A stretch of DNA of 40,023 nt from an uncultured Gammaproteobacteria bacterium (GTDB lineage: Bacteria > Pseudomonadota > Gammaproteobacteria > Pseudomonadales > Pseudohongiellaceae): assembly GCA_913058135.1 (NCBI GenBank), contig CAJXPR010000021.1:1-40023 (forward strand). Reading direction: 5' to 3'. The notes under the pieces are model-generated. The model had not been told where the DNA came from, did no database searches, and saw nothing but the letters and a program-made list of their open reading frames with translations. Below, one piece after another: positions 30,651 through 38,743 of the stretch. A program made the translations under genes and the position numbers. The stretch's first letter is position 1, and each line of letters opens with the position of its first letter.

Positions 30651-30673
30651 TGCGGTAACGTAAAGGAACTAAC

Positions 30674-30710
30674 GTAAAGGGGGCGGCGCGGGTAAAGCCG
30701 CCCCCTTTAC
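30674..30710. terminator. Hairpin between the TonB receptor and aspA
   Basis: Perfect 14-base arms (GTAAAGGGGGCGGC, 30674-30687; complement 30697-30710) with a 9-base loop. It overlaps the aspA stop codon (30707-30709) and follows the receptor. It shares its core with the palindrome at 27289. No T run is present, so it may be a REP unit working as a shared terminator. Confidence 0.5.
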
Positions 30711-32155
30711 ACTTTACGTTTCACAGCCCGCGGATTCACCATGTTCTCCGGCTTCAAAATCTCCAGCAGTGTCTCCTCATCCAGCAGATTTTCCTCCCTG
30801 ACCAGCTCCAGCACACTGCGGCCGCTTTCCAGCGCCACACGTGCAATGCGCGTGGCATCCTCGTAACCGATATAGGGATTCAGGGCGGTGATCAGGCCAA
30901 TGGAATTGTTCACCAGCTCGCGGCAGCGTTCCCGGTTCGCGGTGATACCGACGATGCAACGCTCGCGCAGCATGTCCATGGCGCGACGCAACAGGCGCAT
31001 CGATTCCATGATCTTGTAGGCGATCAGCGGCTCCATGACATTGAGCTGTAACTGCCCTGCCTCTGCCGCCATGGTAATGGCCAGGTCGTTACCGATAACC
31101 TGATAGGCCACCTGGTTGACAGCTTCGGGAATCACCGGATTCACCTTGCCCGGCATGATGGAAGAGCCCGGTTGTTGCGGTGGCAGGTTGATTTCATTAA
31201 AGCCGGTGCGCGGCCCACTGGACAGCAGGCGCAGATCATTGCAGATCTTTGACAGTTTGATGGCCAGACGTTTGGTCATGCCGGAAAAAAGGACAAACGC
31301 CCCCATGTCCGATGTGGCTTCAATAAGGTCGGTGGCCAGTCGCATCGGGTGCCCGCACACGTCACTCAAATGCGCGACTGCCAGCACCGCGTAACGCGGA
31401 TCGGCATTGATGCCAGTGCCGATGGCCGTGCCGCCCAGATTGACCTCGCGCAGCAGGTCATAAAGACCGGCAATACGCTCGATGTCCTCGCCCAGTGTGG
31501 TGGCGTAGGCGCCGAATTCCTGGCCCAGCGTCATCGGTACGGCATCCTGGAGTTGTGTGCGGCCCATCTTGATGACATCGTGGAACTCGTCGCGCTTGGC
31601 GGCAAATGCCTGCTGCAGCAGCGCAAGGCTGTCGACCAGTTCGGCGTGAGACAATTGCAGGCCCACCCTGATGGCCGTTGGATAGGCATCGTTGGTGGAC
31701 TGCGACATATTGACATCATTGTTGGGGTGCAGGTGTTTGTATTCACCCTTGCCGTGGCCCATGTATTCCAGTGCCACATTGGCGATCACTTCATTGGCGT
31801 TCATGTTGGTTGATGTGCCGGCGCCTCCCTGAATCATGTCGACGACAAACTGCTCATGAAACTCACCGGCGATCAGGCGATCGCAGGCGTGAGCGATGGC
31901 TTCGTATTTGCCGGCGCTCAGTTCGCCAATGTCGCGGTTGGCAGCGGCCGCCGCTTTTTTAACCATGGCCAGACCAATCACCAGTTTGGGGAAGTGCGCC
32001 AGCGGCACGCCGGACAGGACAAAATTCTCCAGAGCGCGCTGGGTCTGCACGCCATAATAAGCATCGGCCGGAACTGCCAGCGAGCCCAGCAGGTCTTTTT
32101 CAATGCGATGCGGTTGATCAACAAGCTGTTCCTGACGGGGTGTTTCGACGATCAT
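30707..32155 (-). CDS. aspA: Aspartate ammonia-lyase
   Basis: 482 residues. It converts aspartate to fumarate and ammonia. RIEKDLLGSLAVPADAYYGVQTQRA, MIQGGAGTSTNMNANEVIAN, HPNNDVNMSQSTNDAYPTAI and the catalytic loop GSSIMPGKVNPVIPEAVNQ place it in the aspartase/fumarase class; TSTNMNANEVIAN and the N-terminus fit aspartase better than fumarase C. AGAGTGA lies ahead of the ATG. It diverges from the Pmp3-family gene. Confidence 0.93.
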   Translation of the reverse strand: MIVETPRQEQLVDQPHRIEKDLLGSLAVPADAYYGVQTQRALENFVLSGVPLAHFPKLVIGLAMVKKAAAAANRDIGELSAGKYEAIAHACDRLIAGEFHEQFVVDMIQGGAGTSTNMNANEVIANVALEYMGHGKGEYKHLHPNNDVNMSQSTNDAYPTAIRVGLQLSHAELVDSLALLQQAFAAKRDEFHDVIKMGRTQLQDAVPMTLGQEFGAYATTLGEDIERIAGLYDLLREVNLGGTAIGTGINADPRYAVLAVAHLSDVCGHPMRLATDLIEATSDMGAFVLFSGMTKRLAIKLSKICNDLRLLSSGPRTGFNEINLPPQQPGSSIMPGKVNPVIPEAVNQVAYQVIGNDLAITMAAEAGQLQLNVMEPLIAYKIMESMRLLRRAMDMLRERCIVGITANRERCRELVNNSIGLITALNPYIGYEDATRIARVALESGRSVLELVREENLLDEETLLEILKPENMVNPRAVKRKV

Positions 32156-32262
32156 GATGTGATCACTCTGGTTGACTGCAATAAGGATCGAGAGGGTTCT
32201 CCATTCTTGTCAACCTATGGTAGGGTCACTGTGTGTACTTGGCAATCGTGAGAGGGAATATC

Positions 32263-32436
32263 ATGGCTTTTACTCCGACGGATCCGATAAAGATGATTTT
32301 TGCCGTACTGTTACCACCGGTGGGCGTATTCATGGAGGTGGGAATCAAGTTCCCCTTCTGGTTGAATATCCTGCTGACAATGCTGGGGTTTATTCCCGGC
32401 ATTATTCATGCGTTTTATGTGATCTTCAAGCACTGA
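32263..32436 (+). CDS. Pmp3/YqaE-family small membrane protein
   Basis: 57 residues with two membrane helices: IFAVLLPPVGVFMEVG and FWLNILLTMLGFIPGIIHAFYVI. This is the Pmp3/YqaE stress-response family, which affects membrane potential. AGAGGG precedes the ATG at 32263; an in-frame ATG 10 codons upstream lacks such a site. Confidence 0.92.
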   Translation: MAFTPTDPIKMIFAVLLPPVGVFMEVGIKFPFWLNILLTMLGFIPGIIHAFYVIFKH

Positions 32437-32467
32437 GAAGGGCTTGGCCGAGCGTGCAACGCCGGGC

Positions 32468-33469
32468 TTAGTCCTCAGGCTCACACTCCTGATAGGATGA
32501 TTCCAGACAGGCCTGCGCGGCGTGACGGGCGCGGGCCAGCTGCTCTGAGGACATTTGCGCTGCGAACTCGTCGCGGGTGCGCAGTGTGCGCCCGCGACGC
32601 GCAATGGATGCTCCCTGGGCGGCAATGTCCAGCCACATATAGGCGAGTTCCAGGTTCTGCGCAACGCCGGCGCCATGGCCGTTCATGAGTCCCAGTTCGT
32701 ACTGTGCATCGGCAGAGCCCTGGATGGCAGCCCGGCGGAACCACGAAGCGGCCTCCGCATAATCTGCATCGACACCATCGCCACTGACCAGCAGGACTGC
32801 CAGGTGGTATTGAGCCGATGTATGTCCTTGCTGTGCCGCCTGACGATACCAGTGAGCGGCCTGGGCGAAATCGCGTTCGACGCCCGTACCATTGCGGTAC
32901 ATCACACCCAGATTGAATTGTCCGCCGGCCAGGCCTTGCGCGGCAGCCATCCGAAAGCGTCGCAGAGCCTCCGGGTAGTCCTGGCGAACGCCATACCCGT
33001 ATTTGTGCATCACGGCGAGATCGTTTTGTGCGGCCGCGTGCCCCTGATCGGCGGCCAATGTATACCAGCGGGCTGCCTCGGCATGATCCAGCTCGACGCC
33101 GGCTCCCGTGTCGTATAGTTGGCCCAGGCTGTATTGGGCATCAACGTGGCCCTGCGTGGCTGCGGCCTGATGCCAGCGGGCCGCTTCGGTCATGTTCTGA
33201 GGTGTGCCCTGTCCCAGCGCATGCATGATGGCCAGGTTATATTGCGCAGGGGCGTCGCCCTGATGGGCGGCCTGCGTCAACCAGCTCAGTGCCAGGATCA
33301 GGTTCTGTTGGCCCTCATTGCCGGAGGCGTAAAGGTAGCCCAGCTCGCTCTGCGCAGCGGCTTCACCGGCAAGAGCGCGTCGGAGCAGATCGGCGTCCTG
33401 GCCTGCGGCCGGCGTGCTGATGGTCAGTGCAAGACACAGGCAGAGCAGGTGTAGGCGGGGATAGCTCAA
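32468..33469 (-). CDS. Sel1-repeat protein with signal peptide
   Basis: 333 residues. A signal peptide (MSYPRLHLLCLCLALTIS, cleavage near PAAGQ) is followed by about seven Sel1-like repeats of about 36 residues (for example AQYNLAIMHALGQGT, AQYSLGQLYDTGAGV, AQYELGLMNGHGAGV), then a short tail with Cys pairs. Such proteins act as adaptors in the periplasm; the partner is unknown. The start is TTG at 33469, supported by GGAG 10 bases upstream. Confidence 0.88.
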   Translation of the reverse strand: MSYPRLHLLCLCLALTISTPAAGQDADLLRRALAGEAAAQSELGYLYASGNEGQQNLILALSWLTQAAHQGDAPAQYNLAIMHALGQGTPQNMTEAARWHQAAATQGHVDAQYSLGQLYDTGAGVELDHAEAARWYTLAADQGHAAAQNDLAVMHKYGYGVRQDYPEALRRFRMAAAQGLAGGQFNLGVMYRNGTGVERDFAQAAHWYRQAAQQGHTSAQYHLAVLLVSGDGVDADYAEAASWFRRAAIQGSADAQYELGLMNGHGAGVAQNLELAYMWLDIAAQGASIARRGRTLRTRDEFAAQMSSEQLARARHAAQACLESSYQECEPED

Positions 33470-33572
33470 AATAGCCGGGCTCCGGTCAGGATGGAATTTG
33501 TCTGAAGACTATAACTGTTGGTGCGGAAGCAGGTAAAGAACAGCTTGGGCTGAAGTAGGGTCAAACCACGTC

Positions 33573-33600
33573 GGCGGTTCTCATCCGCCCCTGGGCACCA
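33573..33600 (+). pseudogene. 3' fragment of a tRNA gene (Phe-like), plus strand
   Basis: GGCGG-TTCTCAT-CCGCC (33573-33589) is a T arm, followed by CCTGGGC (33590-33596), the 3' half of the acceptor stem, and ACCA. CCTGGGC-ACCA after a GGCGG T stem matches Pseudomonas tRNA-Phe. The partner GCCCAGG is missing upstream and the T loop is non-standard, so no intact tRNA is here. A terminator-like hairpin follows (33611-33634). Confidence 0.6.
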
Positions 33601-33656
33601 CATACAAAAAAGCCCCGCTTAAGCGAGGCTTTTTGAATGTGGTGCCCAGGGGCGGA
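33584..33656. repeat. 73-base palindrome of two opposed tRNA 3' ends (att site)
   Basis: The sequence pairs about its centre at 33620/33621 with three mismatches and one bulge. Each half reads CCGCCCCTGGGCACCACAT outward-in, then an A run, then a GCCCCGCTT/AAGCGAGGC core. Both outer ends are thus tRNA 3' ends. To the right the DNA becomes AT-rich and accessory. I read the minus-strand fragment (33640-33655) with its native terminator as the attachment-site copy left by integration into a tRNA gene. Confidence 0.7.
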
Positions 33657-33660
33657 ACTT

Positions 33661-35214
33661 TAACTAAAGCGTAAGCAAATGATATATATAGAGAAAAGGA
33701 AAGTAAAAAATATCTGGTGTACAAATAGGATACAAGCTTAGCGTATAAAGGCTATATTTTGCGCAGACTAAGACTATCCATCTAGATCCAGTCAGCGTTT
33801 AAAACAGTTCATGTTAGTTCAATAATGTGCAATCCGGTATAAGTGCGTCCAAAACAGTACAGCCCAGCAAATGCGCCTACCTGGTTTGGTTTAATTTACA
33901 TGCTTGCGTAGCTTAGTTCCCCAGTCTGCAAAGGAAGATCTCAGATGGGTTGACCTCCACTATTTTAAGGATGTTCACACCGAAATTTTGCACGCTAAAG
34001 GGTGGGATACAGGGTCATTTTTTGAGGCGCAATTAAGCCTATCCTGATGTTGTTTCAGGGTGGCATTTTTGTCAGTTGCGAGGGCTGTTCCAGACAGGCA
34101 AAAACAGCAAAAATTAACTGGTTGTCCTGATATGCAGTTTCTAGCTTTTCTGCATTGTTTTTCATCCTCTCTTATTTTGCTTGTGACAGTTAGGACATTT
34201 GTGACAGCCTTTAAAATCAACAGGTTAAGCGGCCCATTTGTCACAAATCCCGTCACAATGTCACAAGAATTTAGGGGTGAATTTAGTAAAAGCGGAAGAA
34301 AAACTGGTTTTAACAGCATAGACGCTGTCACAAGTGTCACAACTACAAAAAACACACTTGTGACAAAAATAGAGGCGTAGTTTAGGCATAAGGCACTGAT
34401 AATTAATAATAATATAGCTTTGTCCTAAATGTCCTAAATGTCACAACTGTTTTATATGAGCAAAGTTTTTATTTGTACTATGTCCCCTTCCTGGCGTGCA
34501 AATTTCCGGCCGGAATTCGTGGAAAATGTCGCCAGAAATACGCAGCGGCCACGGCCCAGAAAAGCGAGAGTTTTACTATCCGGTTTTGTTCGTCACAATT
34601 CTGTGTGGACACTCCCTGCTGGATTACCGAGATCTTCGCAAAATGACCTGACTTGAATGTTCGCCGATGGACTGGGGGCAATAGAAAGCCCGCCGTTGAA
34701 GATCCCAATCCTTCGTAGACATCAGGAACCGCCTAAACCAGGTGTCAGCAGTGCTCCCAAGAGCATATACAATAAGAAATGAAAACCGATTGAATGCTAT
34801 ATTGTTGGGATGGACTGCGAGTAGTCCTGTCCAAGTCCATTTTGACCAGCAACTAAGCCCTGGAGCCGCGCGCGGGCACCGTCACAATCCAATTTGAATT
34901 TGCAAACCTGTAAATCCGCATACTTTTTGAGGGTTCATCTGCTGGCCATAGCGTCAAGCCTGGTGGCTCTGTGGCGCTATGCGGACTTTCAAAATAAATA
35001 ACACGTAAAGAGCGCTGGCGGGGCGGGGAGTTGACGGCGCGCCGAGATTGCTGGCAGGCGCGGTTGGCGGTGCGAGGTCCGCGACGTCTGCCGACACCAT
35101 AGGGCTCGGCGACGCTGCCGCAGGGGTCGAGTGCAAGGGTGGCTGTGAAGGGCCTCAGAGGCTCTCTGGTGTGGCACGGTCTGATGACGGTAATCGGGAG
35201 GGGTCGAAAGCAGA
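33661..35214. other. Element left arm without a confident gene
   Basis: About 1.5 kb. 33661-34180 is AT-rich with no convincing gene. 34181-34446 carries the iteron-like repeats. 34447-35000 holds no supported gene. 35000-35210 is an abrupt GC-rich block upstream of the AlpA-like gene, with TTGACG (35031-35036) as a possible -35. Open frames in this stretch (for example 34060-34380 plus and 34853-35422 minus) have no ribosome site or recognisable domain. Confidence 0.55.
34181..34446. repeat. Iteron-like TGTCACAA repeats (possible origin)
   Basis: Nine copies of TGTCACAA or its complement lie within 266 bases: minus-sense at 34181, 34199 and 34358; plus-sense at 34239, 34251 (CGTCACAA), 34259, 34326, 34335 and 34439. 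Two more variants (CGTCACAA) occur at 34592 and 34880. At both ends the unit joins TGTCCTAAA or its complement (34190-34207; 34421-34446). Mixed orientation argues against a coding cause. A replication origin or operator cluster is inferred. Confidence 0.6.
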
Positions 35215-35454
35215 ATGATAAAGCAAATACTAGAAGAGATACTGGCCGAGCTGAAGGCGCAACGGGTGCCGAGGCTATGGAGCACAAATGAAGTCGGTCT
35301 TTATTTCGGAGTCGGCAGCAAGGCCGCATGCCGGATCGTCGCGGCCCCAGCCTTTCCGGACCCAATCTGCGCACCAGGCGTCCGGCGCCGCTGGGTGCCC
35401 AGCGAAGTGCAGGTATGGGCAACTAAAAACCGTAAAAAAAAGGCCATATGTTAA
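35215..35454 (+). CDS. AlpA-like helix-turn-helix regulator
   Basis: 79 residues. An N-terminal helix (MIKQILEEILAELKAQ), then a winged HTH of the MerR/AlpA type: RLWSTNEVGLYFGVGS, FPDPICAPGVRRRWVPSEVQVWA, with a Lys-rich tail. AlpA proteins act as excisionase or integrase activators in P4-like satellites. GGGAGGGG lies about 10 bases upstream. A GC-rich direct repeat (CTGGCGGG...GGGAGTTGACNG) flanks it at 35015-35036 and 35498-35519. Confidence 0.75.
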   Translation: MIKQILEEILAELKAQRVPRLWSTNEVGLYFGVGSKAACRIVAAPAFPDPICAPGVRRRWVPSEVQVWATKNRKKKAIC

Positions 35455-35604
35455 AACAGAGGCCTATATGAGCGTGTTTATCCAGGCTATCGAAATTCTG
35501 GCGGGCTGGGAGTTGACAGTCCGCTGGCCATGGGCAGCAAGACCATTGTGTGTCTGTCGTAAGTAAGGGGGGTATCGTTGAAGCGGGCTTCTTTTGCAAA
35601 AAGC

Positions 35605-35649
35605 TTGTTAAACGAAACAATAATGGGGCATAATCCCGTTTAACGAAAC
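35605..35649 (+). promoter_or_regulatory. Promoter with two operator-like sites ahead of the orphan-ImmA pair
   Basis: TTGTTA (35605-35610), 18-base spacer, CATAAT (35629-35634). GTTAAACGAAAC (35607-35618) overlaps the -35 and GTTTAACGAAAC (35638-35649) follows the -10. The copies start 31 bases apart, about three helical turns, and each has inverted half-sites GTT(T)...AAAC. This is the layout of a self-repressed promoter; the HTH protein encoded at 36312 is the obvious candidate. Confidence 0.65.
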
Positions 35650-35667
35650 CTCGGTGAGAGCTTAACA

Positions 35668-36309
35668 ATGATCAATTCTAGTCAAGATTCGATACCAGCG
35701 CTGTTAATAAGAGATATTTCACGTGATTTGGTCATGGCCGTGGAGGAAGCCTTAATTGTCGGAGCACAGAGGGCATTTAAGACATCCACCGGCATGGATA
35801 AGGGACATTTGCCTCACGCGCTAGGGCAGCTTCGACACTTCCATATGAATGAGTCCTTCCATAGAGCGTTAGAGGTAGGGTCAGCCTCTCCCTCGCCGGT
35901 TAAGGGAAACAGTATTGTAACGGGTCGCACCGGAATATTTACTCTTGCACGTTTTAACATTTCTCACGGGGTGTGGATAAACGGCCGAAGGAGTCGGACT
36001 CGTCGGCAAATGTCCGCCGCGAATAAAGCTATTGAGCCATTGGTTATTGCTGATCTTCTGGACGAGTACGTCACTCCTTCCGCTGCGACAGCTTTTTTCG
36101 TGTCCTGCTTCTCTGGTTCATTAGTTTTCCAGCCTGACGTTCCGATCTCGGTGCAGATTGCAGTGCCAAATAAAGATATGACGGGGTGGCTTTTCAGGGA
36201 GCCGCTTCAGAAATTCTTGCAGCGATACGAAGAAATACCCACGAGCCAAGAAGATTTGGTTATGCCAGTCCTTAAGAAATCTAAAAAGAAAAGTGACGAA
36301 GGAATTTAA
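35668..36309 (+). CDS. Uncharacterised protein paired with XRE-ImmA
   Basis: 213 residues; I do not recognise the family. No signal peptide or clear membrane helix. Helical N-terminus (LLIRDISRDLVMAVEEALIVGAQRAFK), a central RTGIFTLARFNISHGVWINGRRSRTR, a strand-rich stretch (FVSCFSGSLVFQPDVPISVQIAVP), and a Lys-rich tail (LKKSKKKSDEG). It ends 2 bases before the XRE-ImmA start, whose ribosome site (AAGGA) lies inside this gene, so the two are cotranslated. By analogy with other XRE-ImmA partners it may be a toxin, an effector or a protected repressor target. That is inference. Confidence 0.7.
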   Translation: MINSSQDSIPALLIRDISRDLVMAVEEALIVGAQRAFKTSTGMDKGHLPHALGQLRHFHMNESFHRALEVGSASPSPVKGNSIVTGRTGIFTLARFNISHGVWINGRRSRTRRQMSAANKAIEPLVIADLLDEYVTPSAATAFFVSCFSGSLVFQPDVPISVQIAVPNKDMTGWLFREPLQKFLQRYEEIPTSQEDLVMPVLKKSKKKSDEGI

Positions 36310-36311
36310 TT

Positions 36312-37520
36312 ATGAGTCGTGGTGGGGTGCAGGGTTTTCAAAGTGATCGACTGAAACAGGTACTGGCTGCGCGCCGGCTTACTCAGGTTCAGTTGGCCTC
36401 ATTAGTAGGAGTGTCTCCTGCAACGATAAGCAAATGGAGAGCAGGCTCACAGGCACCAGAGCGTAGTGCATTGGATAGATTAGCCAGTGTAGTTAATGTG
36501 TCGCCTGAGTGGTTTACGAGAGGGAGCTTGACAGCAGTTTCCCTACCCCTTTTCCGCAGTAATGCTTCAGCTCATGTTGCTGCTCGGGCAATGCTGGAAG
36601 CACGTATGGAATGGGCTCAAGACTTAGCATATTCGCTTTCTGAATTTGTAGACTACCCTCAGGTTAATTTGCCAAAAAGGGAATTCAGGGACCCTGACGA
36701 AATAACCTCCGAGGATATAGAACTTGCTGCCAAAGAGTGCCGAGACTTATGGCGTCTTGGGAGCACAGCGATCCAAGATCTAGCGCTAGCGGTAGAGGGC
36801 GCAGGTGTAGTCCTGGTGAGAGAGGAGACAGGCGTCTCTCAGATCGAGGGACTGTCCGCATGGAGTGAAGTATTAGAACGGCCGATGATTCTACTATCGG
36901 CAGATAAGGACAATGGTTATAGAAGTCGCTTTGACCTTGCCCATGAGCTTGGTCATTTGATACTTCATCGCTATATATCCAGAGCAACTGACCGTGAACG
37001 TCACAATCAGATGGAGAAGCAAGCGCATAGATTCGCAGGAGCTTTTTTGCTCCCGGCTGAAACCTTTGCGAGCGACGTACGTACTCCGGTCACACTTGAT
37101 GATCTGCTTTTGTTGAAACGACGATGGGGCGTTTCTGTCGCGGCTATTGTAATGCGTCTTCGTGCTTTAGAAATACTTGATGATGATAGCGCACAGTTAT
37201 TGTTTAAAAGAAGGTCAGCGAGGTGGGGGGGGAAGTCCGAGCCTGGAGACGCTGATAGGGCACCAGAGTGGCCACGGCTATTGAGTCGTACAATTGGTTT
37301 GCTGGTAGAACAGAACGTTATGCCTTTGGATGCTATACCTAGGCATATAGGTCTATCCTCCCACGATATTGAGAAGTTGGCTGGATTGCCAGAGGGGTAT
37401 TTCCAAGGTAAAACAAAAATAGTTGAGCTGGCGCGTTTACGGGCATCCTCGGGTAAAAACGAAACACACCGAGGTAGTAAGAGTGGGACCTTATTGCCCT
37501 TTAAGTTGCCAGCGAATTAG
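36312..37520 (+). CDS. XRE regulator fused to ImmA/IrrE metallopeptidase
   Basis: 402 residues. N-terminal Cro/CI-type HTH (about 10-65: LKQVLAARRLTQVQLASLVG, ATISKWRAGSQAPERSALDR), then an ImmA/IrrE zinc peptidase with LAHELGHLILHR (HELGH at about 211-215) and the downstream Glu helix MEKQAHRFAGAFLLP. A C-terminal segment with LSRTIGLLVEQNV and LSSHDIEKLAGLPEGYF is typical of this class (COG2856). Such proteins cleave or sense repressors in mobile elements, and some act as antitoxin-like regulators. It probably binds the repeated sites at 35607 and 35638. Confidence 0.9.
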   Translation: MSRGGVQGFQSDRLKQVLAARRLTQVQLASLVGVSPATISKWRAGSQAPERSALDRLASVVNVSPEWFTRGSLTAVSLPLFRSNASAHVAARAMLEARMEWAQDLAYSLSEFVDYPQVNLPKREFRDPDEITSEDIELAAKECRDLWRLGSTAIQDLALAVEGAGVVLVREETGVSQIEGLSAWSEVLERPMILLSADKDNGYRSRFDLAHELGHLILHRYISRATDRERHNQMEKQAHRFAGAFLLPAETFASDVRTPVTLDDLLLLKRRWGVSVAAIVMRLRALEILDDDSAQLLFKRRSARWGGKSEPGDADRAPEWPRLLSRTIGLLVEQNVMPLDAIPRHIGLSSHDIEKLAGLPEGYFQGKTKIVELARLRASSGKNETHRGSKSGTLLPFKLPAN

Positions 37521-37541
37521 TTGGAGTTAGGCCAATTTGCT

Positions 37542-37928
37542 TTAAAGAAACTCTACAAAACCACCGCCTACTCTGGGCCATGAAACCCCAAGGCAAGCCA
37601 GTCTGCGCCCGGTAAGGTCAATCTGGCATGCATGGCAAAACTTGTTATTCTCCGGATCTACTCGGAACACCTCCGGGCCTATAATCATGGCGCAGTTGCT
37701 GTCAATCTCATTGGTGGCAACCACGCCAGGCACCCCTTTTTTTGCTAACCAATCCGCTAGGTGTTCAGTACAGCATTCACCTTCGGAGTTTGGCGATAAT
37801 ATTCTGACCATCAAGCCCGCCTTTGTGGCAGCTTTGAGGGTACTCAAAGCGGGTAACAGGTAATCTGTAGGCGTTGGGTCATCATTGCCTAGCTCAGGGT
37901 TCATAAACAATGCTATCCATTTGGACAT
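37542..37928 (-). CDS. Uncharacterised 128-residue protein of the DUF927 operon
   Basis: I do not recognise the family. The strand-helix pattern (WIALFMNPELG, LPALSTLKAATKAGLMVRILSPNS, HLADWLAKKGVPGVVATN) recalls a small Rossmann or HAD-like fold, but the catalytic DxD of HAD enzymes is absent, so this is a weak analogy. It has six cysteines (EGECCTEH, FCHACQ and others). AGAGGAG lies 6 bases ahead of the ATG, and the gap to the coiled-coil gene is 11 bases, so it is the last gene of that operon. It converges with the XRE-ImmA gene. Confidence 0.65.
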   Translation of the reverse strand: MSKWIALFMNPELGNDDPTPTDYLLPALSTLKAATKAGLMVRILSPNSEGECCTEHLADWLAKKGVPGVVATNEIDSNCAMIIGPEVFRVDPENNKFCHACQIDLTGRRLACLGVSWPRVGGGFVEFL

Positions 37929-37939
37929 GCCGATCTCCT

Positions 37940-38716
37940 CTACTGAATGACGCCTGATGATTTTAGTCTCGCGACTGCCTCCCTTGCGGCAAACGGACTT
38001 GCGGTGACGTTCGTCAACTCATAAGGACTCGGTGGCAGGGGAGTGCTGCAGAAAGCAACGTCATCAGTGTTACCCAGGCTACTCCAATGGCGCTTAATGA
38101 AATCGTAGATAAAATTTTGCGCCCGTGTCCTGGTAAGCTCTGATTCCATTTCATCCACAGGTATTCCAACAGACTGAGGAGCGGCTCTGACAATTTCCTG
38201 AATCCAAGTATCATTTCGACAATCGGTTTCAACCTGCCTTGTCTGATAGGCCAGCAGGTTTAACATCTGTTTCCCCTGCTCTGTAGAAAAAACCTCCTGA
38301 GCTAGCGCATCCAGTTTGGCATTTAGTTTCGATCTATCTTCCCGGTAAAATGCGGTTAAATACAATTCACGTGCTTGAGCTGTTGTGGTCTGTAAATCGC
38401 GGAATATGGGTTCCAGCTCTGATACCAGGACGTCGAATTCCTCGGCAGTTTCCCTGGCGGCAATCTCTCGCTGCTTAATTTCTCTTACGGGCTTTACTAT
38501 GTCTCCACCGGACGCACGAAGAGCTGCTCTCCATTCCTCACTGGTTGTGGTGGCCTCTGCTTTAGCGGCCTCCGCCGTTTTGCGGTACTTATCGAGCAAG
38601 CGGCCGCGCTCCGAAAGAGGCTCCAAAAGTGCCACGTAGGCGGATTCCGCTTTTTTCAAGGATTCTGAAAACACGTTTTCCGCTGTACGTGTGCCGGTGG
38701 TTTTTGCAGTTTTCAT
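37940..38716 (-). CDS. Coiled-coil protein of the DUF927 operon
   Basis: 258 residues, no signal or membrane helix. Residues about 15-140 are a long charged helical region rich in Ala, Glu, Lys and Arg, likely coiled coil; the C-terminal part is mixed and ends in AAREAVARLKSSGVIQ. AGAGGA precedes the ATG, 27 bases after the DUF927 gene. In layout (a helical protein next to a satellite replication ATPase) it recalls accessory capsid or polarity proteins of P4-like satellites such as Psu, but I see no firm motif for this. Confidence 0.65.
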   Translation of the reverse strand: MKTAKTTGTRTAENVFSESLKKAESAYVALLEPLSERGRLLDKYRKTAEAAKAEATTTSEEWRAALRASGGDIVKPVREIKQREIAARETAEEFDVLVSELEPIFRDLQTTTAQARELYLTAFYREDRSKLNAKLDALAQEVFSTEQGKQMLNLLAYQTRQVETDCRNDTWIQEIVRAAPQSVGIPVDEMESELTRTRAQNFIYDFIKRHWSSLGNTDDVAFCSTPLPPSPYELTNVTASPFAAREAVARLKSSGVIQ

Positions 38717-38743
38717 GGTGCTAGTCCTCTGGGTGATAAACGG

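Noticed and set aside
33525-33600. Intact tRNA-Phe gene
   Set aside because: Only the T arm and acceptor 3' strand are recognisable; the matching 5' acceptor strand and a proper anticodon arm are missing.
34060-34380. 106-codon plus-strand frame (and the opposing 33975-34355 frame)
   Set aside because: No ribosome site or recognisable domain; the frame runs through the TGTCACAA repeats, which occur in both orientations and explain the recurring Val-Thr pairs.
34181-34446. CRISPR array
   Set aside because: Units are 8 bases, unevenly spaced and in both orientations, with no constant spacer length.
34853-35422. 189-codon minus-strand frame over the AlpA-like gene
   Set aside because: It is antisense to a recognisable HTH gene and lies in a GC-rich block that keeps frames open by chance; composition is rich in Arg, Pro and Ser without any motif.
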